Positions 53,181-62,441 are shown, numbered from the stretch's first letter. The stretch is 64,000 nucleotides of DNA from Protonemura montana (GCA_947568835.1 OX387607.1:16109701-16173700); one strand, 5' to 3'. The notes: generated by a model from the letters alone, not told the origin. Translations and numbers: made by a program.

Positions 53181-53639
53181 GGCAATTTTTTTATTTGACT
53201 TTTGGATTTTTTTTTCGAATACACGATTGCACGTGGCGGTGTCAAATTGCAGTGTCAAAATTGTGGTGCTTGAGTGATAGATGTCAAAATTTCAGAACCA
53301 TTGCAAGAAAGTGCAAAAATATACAATGCAGTCGGCGGTTTCGGTGCTGGTTATCAACTGCACATGGTGGTGGTGGTAAGTATAGGAAGACCAAGATGAG
53401 TCAGGTGAGTCAAGAGTTATCATAGAATATCAGCAAACAACAAGTTTATAGCATTTTAAGCGAATTATTATTTAGGAGCTATAATTAAACGCAAATTTAC
53501 AAATATGCAGAGAGAATACTTTCAGCTGATTTCAACTTAATTTTTTTATACAAGAATTCGAGTTAATTTTTAGTGCATGTAATTTACAATTGGGCCCTGC
53601 TTTGCTATTCAAGAATCTGTTATTTTCCATTAATTGTCA

Positions 53640-53721
53640 CCTTGTCTCGATGGCTGGATGAACAAGTCGATTCACCACCGACATCGTCCGACCGTACTGA
53701 GTTCGAATCCCGGGCCTGTCG
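53640..53721 (+). tRNA. tRNA-like segment 2 (left arm)
   Basis: A-box-like 'tcgatggctggatgaac', B-box-like 'gagttcgaatcccggg', then a T-run (ctttttg). The anticodon arm can pair gtcg/cgac around a 9-nt loop. In the T-arm the left copy has one mismatch where the right-arm copy (57681-57761) pairs fully (ctgag/ctcgg). The acceptor ends do not pair. Confidence 0.4.
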
Positions 53722-53805
53722 ACTTTTTGTTCTTCATATATCGGCGACTTTACTTAATTTTTATCGTCAATTTTCCTCATGTGTTTAATAATAAATCCTC
53801 TGACA

Positions 53806-53881
53806 GGCACCGGTTCACGTAGAGCTAATGTATGTTCGTCGTCTGCTATGCGTGAGGTCCGCGGTTCGATTCCCGGCACTA
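53806..53881 (+). tRNA. tRNA-like segment 3 (left arm)
   Basis: Begins 'caccggttcacgtagagcta' and ends with B-box-like 'gcggttcgattcccggc' followed by 'atcttttg'. Its partner in the right arm is 57522-57599. The B-box is nearly canonical, but the anticodon stem is poorly paired in this copy. Confidence 0.4.
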
Positions 53882-54044
53882 TTATCTTTTGTAATCCAAG
53901 ACATTTCATCTGGATCATATTTCTTCTAAGAGACGGTGAGAAAATAAGCCGGAGTAATTTGTATTTTTTTTTTTTTTTTAATATTTTTTTTTTACTGAGT
54001 TATTTACAGAATATATATACAATCTATACCTCTGTATCTTCCAA

Positions 54045-54114
54045 CTGGCTGCTTGGCTGATTGGTAGCGAGCTAGGGACATAATGCAATGGTCCCGGGTT
54101 CAATCCCGGTCAGG
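54045..54114 (+). tRNA. tRNA-like segment 4 (left arm, variable slot)
   Basis: The D-arm pairs as TGGCT/AGCTA. The T-arm pairs as CCGGG/CCCGG around TTCAAT. A long T-run follows (Pol III terminator). The middle resembles a CAT (Met) anticodon loop (acataat), but the anticodon stem is not standard. It occupies the same place between conserved flanks as the very different segment at 57294-57363. Confidence 0.45.
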
Positions 54115-54432
54115 TTTTTTTTTTAAATTTTTTTTGTGGACAGGATGGTACCGAAGAGTTTTCTGATCTTTCGAGTAAAACAATAGCGGGGGTCTGTGTC
54201 AGGGTTGCAGTGCCTGCTCGAGTCACGTGGTCATGTTGGTACTACGGTACAAGACTCTAATTAGTCGTCCACTTTCAAACCCCGACGCCGACACTCGAAG
54301 GCAGTTGTTTAACAAGATGAATGATCTAGGAGCTTTGAGTAATCGATAATAATTAACTCGGAAAATATCTTCTATATCTTCGATACAGCGTTCGAAGTCG
54401 GTTCCGTTTGTTAAAACCCCAACTTATGTCAG

Positions 54433-54502
54433 ATGCTCTTGTAGTCGAGCGGTGAGGCCGTCCGGTTCATGTATGGAAGGGTTCGCGTTCGAGCCCCGGC
54501 CA
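54433..54502 (+). tRNA. tRNA-like segment 5 (left arm only)
   Basis: A-box-like 'tagtcgagcggtgaggccg' (the form seen in Leu/Ser tRNAs) and B-box-like 'gcgttcgagccccgg'. A tccg/tgga stem can enclose a loop with CAT. The T-stem is weak. It is absent from the right arm. Confidence 0.35.
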
Positions 54503-55074
54503 CGTACATGTGATAAGATATTTTTGTTCAGCAGACGTATCAGCATCCGAGTTACCGACCGAAGTCCAGCGTTAATTGACCGAGTACATTTATTATCCAA
54601 CAGGTTGCGCTGGGGGTCACGATGCGTCTTAACACGACTGCGCATTCGGTGAAACTTTATAGATAAGAATAAGTGAAGGCACTGTAACTTTCCATCGGGC
54701 TTTGACTGGTGGTCGTCCAGTCAGTCTTTAAAGCTTGCATTCTCGCGTTGGCTTGATGCAAATGGTGAAAGTCCATATTTTTGGTTGTCCAGTGCCTTTG
54801 CAGTGCCAGGTGTAGTGACCTGATACCTCTGCACTGCTAAGTACCTCTGTGGTCTCTGCCCGTGTTAGTATCTCTGCTCTTTCTTGTGAGGACGAATATA
54901 AATTGTCCGTGACATTTAAAATTGTTTTAAATAGAAAATTTCCTGGTTGCTAACAGGCATGCGGTTCTAAAACGAACTAAACAGAGGGTGCAGTCGATGT
55001 CATGTAGCGACAAGGAAGCCGGATTTTTCAAAATGCAATTCAAAAAGGTTCATCTTTCTCCCACTTCCCTCAAT

Positions 55075-55152
55075 GTTAGCGTGGCACAATGGTACCGTCG
55101 CTGCTTCGAAAGCATCTAAGGTGTCCGCTACCGGGATCAAATCCCGCACGAC
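55075..55152 (+). tRNA. tRNA-like segment 6 (centre), best cloverleaf of the Ser type
   Basis: A-box-like 'gtggcacaatggtaccg'. The anticodon arm gctgc-ttcgaaa-gcatc has a standard 7-nt loop and one mismatch; the anticodon would be CGA (Ser). About 15 bases separate it from the T-arm, as in the long variable region of Ser/Leu tRNAs. The T-arm is cggg-atcaaat-cccg. The ends gtt.gcg and cgc..gac can pair partly. It is diverged from canonical tRNAs, so function is uncertain. Confidence 0.45.
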
Positions 55153-55245
55153 AGAGGAGCTTTTGACTCTTAGTATGCATTTTCCATTTGTGCATTTTCA
55201 GGAGTCAAGAGACTTATATATCCCAAAAATGCCGATGATAGCTTG

Positions 55246-55337
55246 TGTCCACTTGGTCTTGTGGTTAAAGGCACCGAATTCATCGATCACTTGGTCAGAT
55301 GAATGTGGAGATGCTAGGTTCGAATCACGTTCGATCT
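55246..55337 (+). tRNA. tRNA-like segment 7 (centre), Leu/Ser-like A box
   Basis: A-box 'tggtcttgtggttaaaggc' closely resembles Leu/Ser tRNAs, and the B-box is 'aggttcgaatcacgt'. Between them a 7-bp stem attcatc/gatgaat encloses 'gatcacttggtca', longer than a normal anticodon loop. It could be an intron-bearing or degenerate class II tRNA. A close copy lies at 56028-56119. Confidence 0.4.
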
Positions 55338-55403
55338 TCGACGCAGTTTCATACTATGACAACTTTTTTTTCTTTTTCTTTTGGGCGTTTGTTTAAGACA
55401 GTA

Positions 55404-55458
55404 GCAAAACTGCCGGGCGCTCCTGGCGCTTCGCGCCAGTCGCACCCGCCAGTTTTGC
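55404..55458. repeat. GC-rich nested hairpin
   Basis: The outer stem gcaaaactg/cagttttgc encloses further pairing and an inner ctggcg-cttcg-cgccag hairpin (55423-55439). The same hairpin recurs in the direct copy at about 56187-56241. Confidence 0.8.
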
Positions 55459-55469
55459 GGGTTGTTCCC

Positions 55470-55765
55470 ACGACCCCAAACCCCACCTCTACCCCGTGTG
55501 CAGCTCCTAAGTCTAGCACCAAGTATATAGGAACGATAGGTACTTAGTGTTAAGTGTCAACTAGCGCCACCTGTTGGCAGAATTGGGAACTACCCTCTGG
55601 GCTTATTAACATTTTGATTGTTTATGAGACTTGCAGTAGTTCCCAATTCTGCCAACAGGTGGCGCTAGTTGACACTTAACACTAAGTACCTATCGTTCCT
55701 ATATACTTGGTGCTAGACGTAGGAGCTGCACACGGGGATAGGTGGGGTTTGGGGTCGTGGGAACG
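55470..55765. repeat. Inverted repeat inside composite element
   Basis: The segment 55470-55606, with 'cctaagtctagcaccaagt', 'ggtacttagtgttaagtg' and 'ctagcgccacctgttggcag', is followed after about 22 bp by its near-exact reverse complement (55629-55765). Confidence 0.85.
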
Positions 55766-55899
55766 GCTCGCTAAATTGGCGAATGGCGCGGAGCGCCAGT
55801 CGCGGCCGCCAATCTGCCTACCGTCTCAAACCTTTGCCTTAACCTAAAATGGTAAAATTTTACAACTGTTTCGTGCAACATTCGTGAAAGGTATAGCAT

Positions 55900-56400
55900 C
55901 AAAGATATCCACTACCGGGATTAAATCCCACTCGACGGAGGAAGAACATGACTGTTGGAATGCATTTTCCACCCGTGTTAGTTGGAGTCAGGAAACTTAT
56001 ATATCTCAAAAATGCAAACGAAAGCTTGTGTCCACTTGGTCTTGTGGTTAAAGGCATTGAATTAATCGATCACTTGGCCAGATGAATGCGGAGATTCTAG
56101 GTTCGAATTACGTTCGATCCTCGACGCAGTGTCATACTATGACAATTTTCTTTTTTTTTCTTTTGGGCGTTTGTTTAAGACAGTAGCAAAACTGCCGGGC
56201 GCTCCTGGCGCTTCGCGCCAGTCGCACCCGCCAGTTTTGCGGGTTGTTCCCACGACCCCAAACCCCACCTATACCCCGTGTGCAGCTCCTACGTCTAGCA
56301 CCAAGTATATAGGAACGATAGGTACTTAGTGTTAAGTGTCAACTAGCGCCACCTGTTGGCAGAATTGGGAACTACCCTCTGGGCTTGTAAATATTTTGAT
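55900..56400 (+). repeat. Direct duplicate of 55120-55610
   Basis: About 0.5 kb repeated in the same orientation with scattered changes. It includes the 3' half of tRNA-like segment 6 (a B-box-like remnant at about 55912-55940), all of segment 7, the GC-rich hairpin and the 'ctagcgccacctgttggcag' stretch. This duplication enlarged the tRNA-like array. Confidence 0.8.
56028..56119 (+). tRNA. tRNA-like segment 8 (copy of segment 7)
   Basis: The same A-box (tggtcttgtggttaaaggc) and a B-box-like 'aggttcgaattacgt'. Several base changes from segment 7 fall in the middle stem, so one copy at least has lost exact pairing. Confidence 0.35.
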
Positions 56401-56549
56401 TGTTTATGAGACTTGCAGTAGTTCTCAATTCTTCCAACAGGTTCTGCCAACAGCTGTTGGCGACAGCTGGCGACAGCTTCCCTCTGGACTTGTAATACAT
56501 TTTCATTTTTGGGCAAGTGTTTTCTTGTTCGAAGTTAAGAAACAAAAAA

Positions 56550-56623
56550 GCAGCTACGCCGGGAAGCGAACGCTGCACCTCCACGTCACGAAGCACAGCG
56601 CTTACCACATAGCTACGGTCCAC
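56550..56623 (-). tRNA. tRNA-like segment 9 (centre, opposite strand)
   Basis: On the - strand: A-box-like 'tagctatgtggtaagcgc', B-box-like 'gcgttcgcttcccgg', then 'gctgcttttttg' with a T6 terminator. The anticodon and T stems are weak. Confidence 0.35.
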
Positions 56624-56735
56624 GAGATGTCAATGATGCTGGCAATAAACCAACTCAACTGCTTAAGATAGAAATAACGCCCGAACTTTCCAACATCTTC
56701 ACTAAGAATTAACATGTTTTTATTCTTTATAGTAC

Positions 56736-57002
56736 ATGGCATCGACTGCACTCTTAGTAAATTCGGTTGCATACCTCAATCCCGTAAGCAGTCTTACTCA
56801 GCAGGTTTTTTTTGTAGTTATTAAAATTTCACTGACAATTATTATTCGTCCTATCAAGCAAGAGCTAGACCCGGCCATCACACCAAGCAGCGCAGAAGCA
56901 CTTGGCCATTTGCAACAAGCTGACGCGAGAATGCAAGCATTAATGGCTGACTGGAGGACCGCCAGTCAAAGCTCAACGGACGATCACAGTGCCTCCACTT
57001 AA
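56736..57002 (+). CDS. Hypothetical 88-aa frame inside composite element
   Basis: It begins at a true ATG and is preceded by an acceptor-like 'ttttattctttatag' at 56718-56732, so it could be a last exon. The N-terminal half is hydrophobic (VFFVVIKISLTIII). The C-terminal half is polar and alanine/serine-rich, with a helical look (EALGHLQQADARMQALMADW). It ends at TAA immediately before the inner edge of the right arm. I do not recognise a family, and it may be a chance frame. Confidence 0.2.
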   Translation: MASTALLVNSVAYLNPVSSLTQQVFFVVIKISLTIIIRPIKQELDPAITPSSAEALGHLQQADARMQALMADWRTASQSSTDDHSAST

Positions 57003-57293
57003 TCATATCTGTAAAGTTTCACCGAACACGCAGTCGTGTTAAGACGCATCGTGACCCCCAGCGCAATCTGTTGGATAATAAATGTATTCGGTCAATTAAT
57101 GCTGGACTTCGGTCGGTAACTCGGATGTTGATACGCCTGATGATAATCCATGGCCAGAATTATTGACGTCATCACACTGGTTCGGTTAGACTCGAGCACT
57201 GCCTCCCTGACACAGATTACCGCCATTGTTTTACGCGAAAGATCAGAAAACTCTTCAGTACCATCCTGTTCACAAATAAAAAGTACAAAAAAA

Positions 57294-57363
57294 TCTGCCA
57301 GGATTCGAACCTGGGATCTCTTTGCAACGATATCAGCTTGCTACTAATGAGCTGAGCATACAA
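57294..57363 (-). tRNA. tRNA-like segment 10 (right arm, variable slot)
   Basis: On the - strand the D-arm pairs as CAGCT/AGCTG and the T-arm as CCAGG-TTCGAAT-CCTGG, a perfect 5-bp stem with a 7-nt loop. A T7 run follows at once. It is positioned exactly as segment 4 but is only about two-thirds similar to it. The spacer between D- and T-arms is about 3 bases shorter than in a standard tRNA, so the anticodon arm is ambiguous (a GAT-containing loop is one option). Confidence 0.5.
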
Positions 57364-57521
57364 TATGTAATAAGAGAGGTAAAGACTGCATATATATTCT
57401 ATAAATAACTTAGTAAAAAAAAATTTAAAAGTATGTGAGTATACCTACTTCGGCTTATTTTCTCACCATCCCTTCAGCAAAAATATGATCCTGATGAAGT
57501 GCTTTGGATCACAAAATTTAG

Positions 57522-57599
57522 AATTGCCGAGAATCGAACAGCGGACCTCACGCCTTGCAGAAGACGACCATACATTAGCTCCACGTGAACCGGTGCCTG
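57522..57599 (-). tRNA. tRNA-like segment 11 (right-arm partner of segment 3)
   Basis: On the - strand it reads 'caccggttcacgtggagcta' and later 'gctgttcgattctcggc'. The anticodon arm cgtct/aggcg pairs completely here around a short loop containing tctgca, unlike the left-arm copy. Confidence 0.4.
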
Positions 57600-57680
57600 T
57601 CGGAGGATTTATTATTAAACACATGAGGAAAAAATGTCGACGATAATTAAGTAAAGTCGCCAATTAATAAGAACAAAAAG

Positions 57681-57761
57681 CGGACCGGCCGAGATTCGAA
57701 CTCAGTACGGTCGGACGCTGTCGGTGGAGAATCGACCTGTTCATCCAGCCATCGAGACAAG
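57681..57761 (-). tRNA. tRNA-like segment 12 (right-arm partner of segment 2)
   Basis: On the - strand: 'tcgatggctggatgaacagg', the gtcg/cgac stem, and a fully paired T-stem ctgag-ttcgaat-ctcgg. 'gctttttg' follows as a possible Pol III stop. Confidence 0.4.
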
Positions 57762-58068
57762 TTAACAATTGTAGGGAAATAACAGATTCTTGAATAGCAA
57801 AGTAGGACCAAAAAAAAAAAAAAATCTGGTTATTTTTTCGCCATCCCATCAACGGAGTCCTCCGAGTCACAGAATTGAGTGGCACAAGAAGGTGAACTGT
57901 AAAACTCTAGTACCAGAGACTAAGATCATCCAACAGAGCTGTGATTGCTTAACCGTGATTACTGATTTATTGACAGACACGAGATGCAAGTTCTCCACTA
58001 TAATATTACAAACATAAAGAATTGCATCAGCCAAGATACAAATAAGAACAACTTTTCCTGAAAGTTTC

Positions 58069-58101
58069 AGCTAGTTACTAGCTAGTTATTAGCTAGTTAT
58101 T
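58069..58101 (+). repeat. Three copies of an 11-bp unit (agctagttatt)
   Basis: AGCTAGTTACT followed by two copies of AGCTAGTTATT. Confidence 0.85.
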
Positions 58102-59176
58102 AGAATATGTATTATAGTTATGAATTTCTAAACTCTAATTAGTGAGCAAAAACCTTGCTTCTTTGATATCTGCTTGAACGGTGGATATTTTTTCTTGTGA
58201 AACTGTTAAGTCCCAACAATTAAATATTGCAGCAGTCAAGTAACATCTACAAGTAACTTTTTACTAAATATTTGGATCGTTGTTGAAGACATTGATTTTT
58301 ATTTAGTTGTTTCAAAAAATATAGATGTAGAAAGTATATCCAACAATATTTGAGAGTTTTTCCAAAATTTCCAAGTATTTCTTTAATGTTCTTTCCGCAA
58401 ATCTATAACTTGAATAGTTTTTTTTTTTAAACGACTTGAATACGGAACTGTGCAAGCTTGCACCGCTAAAAGAGCCCAACTTTGGAAGGGCATATCTCCC
58501 ACATTAAATGGCAAACAGTTTTTAAAAAAATACTTTTGTGCATTTGGTGACTTGGGTAACAAACTCTGAAAATTTTAAAAGAATCTGAGATGTGAAGGTC
58601 AATATTTTTTCAAAGTGTGTAAGTTAAGATGTAGAATTACCAATATGCTAACAAACAACTTAAAAAAAAAGTGCATACAATCATCCCACAGAAACGCATT
58701 GTGCGATAAGGAATGGTCAATTGACATTTGTATGGACGATTAAAAACTCTTCAATGTTGTAAAAACAAAGTTCAGTGAGATAATTCTTTAGTCTTGGTTT
58801 AAAATCACATTCATTCTTATCTTTCAGTTCTAGTGTAAGTACATTGTAAAATAGCCAGCCTGCATATGAAGGTACTTTCTTATCAATGAAGAGATTTGCT
58901 TTATGTAATTTCAATTGATTATTTTGTCTTGTTTCATGATATGCATTTGACCTGGCTGAAGATGAGCTACCTTCGTTTCGAATTTACAAGATTAAATTGA
59001 AAATATATAAACAAATGATCTTAAAACGTTTAAACAAGGGTCTTTTTATGTATTATTTATGTTTATTATAAATATAACTAATTATTTACATGGGTCTGCA
59101 AGAGTCTTTGCCATGAATCTTATAAGTGCATGCTTCTGCAATTTAAACACTCTTTTACATTTCGATACACTTCCCC

Positions 59177-59240
59177 ACTTCCCCTCCTCCCTTCTAGGCT
59201 AGGTTAGGTTCATCATCATTCTCATCATCATCCACGATAC
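59177..59240 (+). repeat. Internal fragment of 5S-derived SINE body
   Basis: 'cttctaggctaggttaggtt' followed by (catcat)n-type sequence, matching the body of the SINE at 1886-2499 read on its own strand. Head and tail are missing. Confidence 0.6.
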
Positions 59241-59518
59241 ATAATAAATAAAATATTCACCAATACCTAATTGAAACGATCAACGCAGACCCATCTTCCT
59301 ATGTGTCAACAATTTCATATCCTTGCCAATTTCCCGGTTGAAATGTTCCCATCTCTTCAGAGATATCGGCCCCGTTCTCCGCCCAAGATATTACATAATA
59401 GAATGTTTTCGAATTCTCGGCCATCTTCAGCCAATATTTCGAAGCCTAGTAGTAAAGAACCCATCCTGCGAACGCATTGACTCTGAACGCCCCAGAGATA
59501 AGAATGTCCCCATTCCCC

Positions 59519-59560
59519 AAACCACCCCTAACCACCCCTAACCACCCCTAACCACCCACC
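59519..59560 (+). repeat. Short 10-bp tandem repeat (aaccacccct)n
   Basis: Nearly four copies of AACCACCCCT. Confidence 0.85.
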
Positions 59561-60296
59561 CTTTCATGCCCCGGCCTAGAATGGTGCACAGAATTGGAGC
59601 AAATTCTGGTCCCATCTTGCAAGGGAAGTAATAACCAGGAAAGGGGGTGTGCTATTAAGGGTAGCAACCCTCTAAGCCAGAGCGGCGGGGAAAACTCACG
59701 GATCGTTTTGTGACCTCGACACAACGATAGAAAAATTGCTTTCCGATAAAAAAACAAAATGATACCTTTTTTCTTGGAAATGCGTCGTCGATGTCGGGAT
59801 AATGGCACCATATTACTTAAAAAAAAGCGCGACGAAAATGTTGTCACATATTTATTTTGTGTCAGAAGTAATTCAGTATCAACATTATAGGAGACATAAA
59901 ACACGTTTAAACTCAATTCAAACACTAAAAACACGGCATTAATAAATAAATAAAAGCGATTGTGATATAAAAAATCAAAAAATTGTCTCAAATGTGCATT
60001 TCTTTTGCCATTCTTGCTTGATTGATATTATCAAAACAATCAAAACAATGTTAAATATGTAATTAAACTGTAGCCAATGATTTCCCTTTTCAAAACTATC
60101 ATCGACCGGTTTCAGAAGGGGACAAATTATTGCACAATTGCACCAAGCCAAATGGAAAAGCACTTATGTGATTCCCTAAACTTTCCTTAAGATCGAGTTA
60201 AGACATGAAAACACATCCCAAACACACCATTGACTTCATACACATGCGAAAATCACTGAAAGAACACTTTTTCTAGGTTGGTTGCTTTACAGGAAG

Positions 60297-60496
60297 CTAG
60301 ATTATCGAGAAGGTATCGTAGTCGACAGGTAAGTTTGGATTGATAACGCCCTTGTTGGTGTCTGAGATGGGCATGGGACCGCTGCCCGGGACGTAGGTGC
60401 CAGCTTCCTCGCCGTTCACTTGGCGGTGGCAGAAGAAGCTCATGGATCCGTTCGACATCTGGTACCAGCAGATCAAGATGCAGTGGAGCGTGGAAA
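60297..60496 (-). CDS. Multi-pass membrane protein, last coding exon
   Basis: Starts after acceptor 'tcctgcccccacag' and reads in phase from the exon at 62285-62441; the split codon is C|TT (Leu). It encodes the end of the last membrane segment (STLHCILICWYQM) and a soluble C-terminal tail of about 50 residues rich in Gly, Pro and Asn, ending DYDTFSII then TAG (60297-60299). The four linked exons give about 176 residues with roughly four hydrophobic stretches and no signal for an enzyme. This resembles small insect tetraspan proteins such as claudin-like or septate-junction proteins, but I cannot assign the family. Confidence 0.75.
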
Positions 60497-62284
60497 CTGT
60501 GGGGGCAGGAATCAAGTCAATATACCAATATAGGTATATACCAATTACCAATATACACTAATACCAATATACACTTGTACCAATATCAGGCTAAATTTGG
60601 TTGCAACTCGGGCTAGGCTCAAGAGTTGATATTAACTAAAATCTAAATCAATGGAATTTTTCAAAAGTCAGGCAAGTAAATTCATGCAACACAAACAAAA
60701 CGATAAAAAATAAAGTTTTTGGCACAGAGTTGAAATCGAAATGATTTGCTTTGTGGTACAGATATACGTTACGGTGTCTGCACTATTTTCATTGAACTCA
60801 AATAGGGGTTTAAAGTTTGAACCTCCGTTAATCAAGGTTCAAATTTGTAACAAAGCAAAAATATTGACAGCTACAAAATTAATTTTGTCTGACACGACAG
60901 AACAATGCCATCTTGAATTTTAATTTATAAGTTTTTTTTTTTTTTTATCTGTCGAACTACTTTTTTTCAGAATTTTAAAACCTTTCGAAGACTTGAAAAA
61001 TGTGCATTTAAAAAAAGCTCGAAATCAGTCAAAATGAATTTGAACTTTCAGCCAGGTTTAGCTCAATGCCGGTGACATTCTAGTTCTAAATTCGGGTGTG
61101 AACAATGTTGGAACCCTTTCTTCCGAACACATCGATTTAGTTCTGGGTGGATTAAGTTTTTGCTGCCGCTCCATTTTTACACGTATTTCACTACCATTCT
61201 TCTACCGTGTTAGAAATTGCCTTTTCATTTGATAAAATAACAAATCGCTTTCCTCCCAGCATTTTATCTCGTGTTGACCATCCGAGCAATTCGCAATACA
61301 ACTTCCCTCCATTGGCATTAAGTCGCAATACCAGTGCACGTACGATACCGATATTTAGTTCTAGTTCATGCTGTTTTTACCATCAAAAGCGATTACCAAA
61401 AACAATTGATAACTTATCACGGCCTAGATTATGTTTATCAACATAGGTCGCCTTGCATGCTAAACCAAGCATTGTGCGACTAGCGCCACCTGGCAGGAAC
61501 CACGGCAAGCTATCGAGCAACAGGTTTCAAGGCTATGTGTTTCTAGGTTAGGTTATCAAGCTTGGAACAAAATCTAAGCGCCTAAACATCCCAAAAGCTT
61601 AGAAACTAAATGCTCTCGACACTCGATTGTACCACTTTACAAGTTAAATTGTTTTGTTAGTGATAAAATTAGTTTAGTGATCGCGATCCTAGTGATTTAG
61701 GTGAAGGTTATAACTAACTTTCAGTGATTTTAGTGATAATTATTGTGTTAACGCTGATGTAAGTGATAGGCGCTGATAAATGGCAGCGAATGAAAGTGAT
61801 TGTGATTGGTATCACCAGTGATTTCAGCGTTGAGTGTAGGTTCTAGGTAGAGAAACAACGTCAATGTTAAAGTCTCTGCGTGAAAGATGACTACCTTACC
61901 GACAAAAATGCAGAGTACCGGAACATCACGTTAAGTGGAGCCACTGTCGTATGCATTTTAATTTCGATATTTCTCGTAGGTTAACTCGCTTTTGTGACTT
62001 TTCATGCTCAAAAAATCTCCATCAATGTTCACCTCAACGATTGATAAACATGTAAAAATATTAAAAAGCGAGTAACCTACGAGAAATATTGAAATTAAAT
62101 TTCATACGACAGTGGCTCCACTTAACGTGACGTTCAGGTACTCTGCATTTTTGTCGGTAAGGTAGTCATTTGGCGGCCATCTTTCACGCAGAGACTGTAA
62201 CATTGACGTTGTTTCTCCACCTAAAACCTACACTCAACGATTTCAGTGATAATTGTTGTATTTCTAGCGATAATAGTAACTCAC
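60497..62284 (-). other. Intron of membrane-protein gene (1788 bp)
   Basis: Donor GTGAGT at 62279-62284 and acceptor AG at 60497-60498, on the - strand. It contains a large inverted repeat (61828-62239). A 'gactagcgccacctggcagg' word at about 61479 resembles the 'ctagcgccacctgttggcag' motif of the composite element. Confidence 0.75.
61828..62239. repeat. Foldback element with ~165-bp inverted arms
   Basis: Arms at about 61828-61998 and 62063-62239 are near-perfect reverse complements around a roughly 65-bp spacer. Shared words include 'gagaaacaacgtcaatgtta', 'accgacaaaaatgcagagta' and 'gtggagccactgtcgta'. The right arm has an extra ~8-10 bp (tggcggcca). The structure fits a MITE/foldback insertion. 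It ends about 45 bp from the donor of the neighbouring exon. Confidence 0.85.
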
Positions 62285-62441
62285 GGGTAGTGAGCGAGGT
62301 GATGGTGATCTCGGCCCAAGTGTTGAGTCCATCTCCGCCGATGAAGATGGCCATGAAGTCCATCACGTGCAGCAAGAGGGACGTGTTGAGTATCACCTTG
62401 TGTTGTCGCGGTAGCGTCGGGTACACGTAGATGGCGTTGCG
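62285..62441 (-). CDS. Multi-pass membrane protein, internal exon
   Basis: 157 nt: 52 codons plus one base. Acceptor 'aactctgtccag' precedes CGC; donor C|GTGAGT follows. It encodes a short basic loop (RNAIYVYPTLPRQHK), a membrane segment (VILNTSLLLHVMDFMAIFIG) and the start of the next one (TWAEITITSL). Phases at both ends match the neighbouring exons. Confidence 0.8.

Larger units (their letters stand above)
52838..54668 (+). repeat. Left inverted arm of composite element
   Basis: Matches the reverse complement of 57004-58012 in several blocks: 52838-52985, about 53595-54045, about 54115-54215 and about 54535-54668. Two parts have no counterpart on the right. One is about 53030-53590, holding a tRNA-like segment. 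The other is about 54220-54530, holding another. Either the right arm lost them or the left arm gained them. Confidence 0.75.
52838..58012. mobile_element. Composite inverted-arm element carrying ~13 tRNA-like segments
   Basis: The left arm (52838-54668) and right arm (57004-58012) are reverse complements with small changes, apart from two blocks missing from the right arm. They enclose a 2.3-kb centre that itself contains direct and inverted repeats. Both arms and the centre are studded with tRNA-like segments with Pol III A- and B-box words. Several are followed by T-runs that would end Pol III transcripts. The shared outer ends are 'tattatagtggagaacttg' (left) and its complement (right). 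I found no clear target-site duplication, transposase, integrase or polymerase. The only plausible coding piece is an 88-codon frame at 56736-57002. It could be a non-autonomous large transposon, an inverted segmental duplication of a tRNA-rich locus, or a decayed larger element. Confidence 0.6.
57004..58012 (-). repeat. Right inverted arm of composite element
   Basis: Reverse complement of blocks of 52838-54668. It carries three tRNA-like segments against five in the left arm. Both arms keep the outward-reading words around 'tggtaccagag' (left) and 'ctagtaccagag' (right), and the inner word 'taaagtttcaccgaa'. Confidence 0.75.
58013..60296. other. Intergenic, nothing supported except small repeats
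   Basis: AT-rich. It contains an 11-bp triplicate (58069-58101), a SINE fragment (59177-59240) and a short C-rich repeat (59519-59560). The 147-codon frame on the - strand (59548-59991) has no recognised domain. The 3' UTR of the - strand gene must begin below 60297, but I cannot place its end; a - strand AATAAA lies at about 59940-59955 within a (taaa)n stretch. Confidence 0.4.

Noticed and set aside
56129..56329. Matching frames at 55299-55547 and 56129-56329 suggesting a conserved protein
   Set aside because: Similarity comes from the direct DNA duplication in the composite element; the sequence is dominated by the hairpin and noncoding repeats.
59548..59991. 147-codon - strand frame
   Set aside because: No recognisable domain; composition shifts along it from AT-rich to GC-rich as in chance readthrough.
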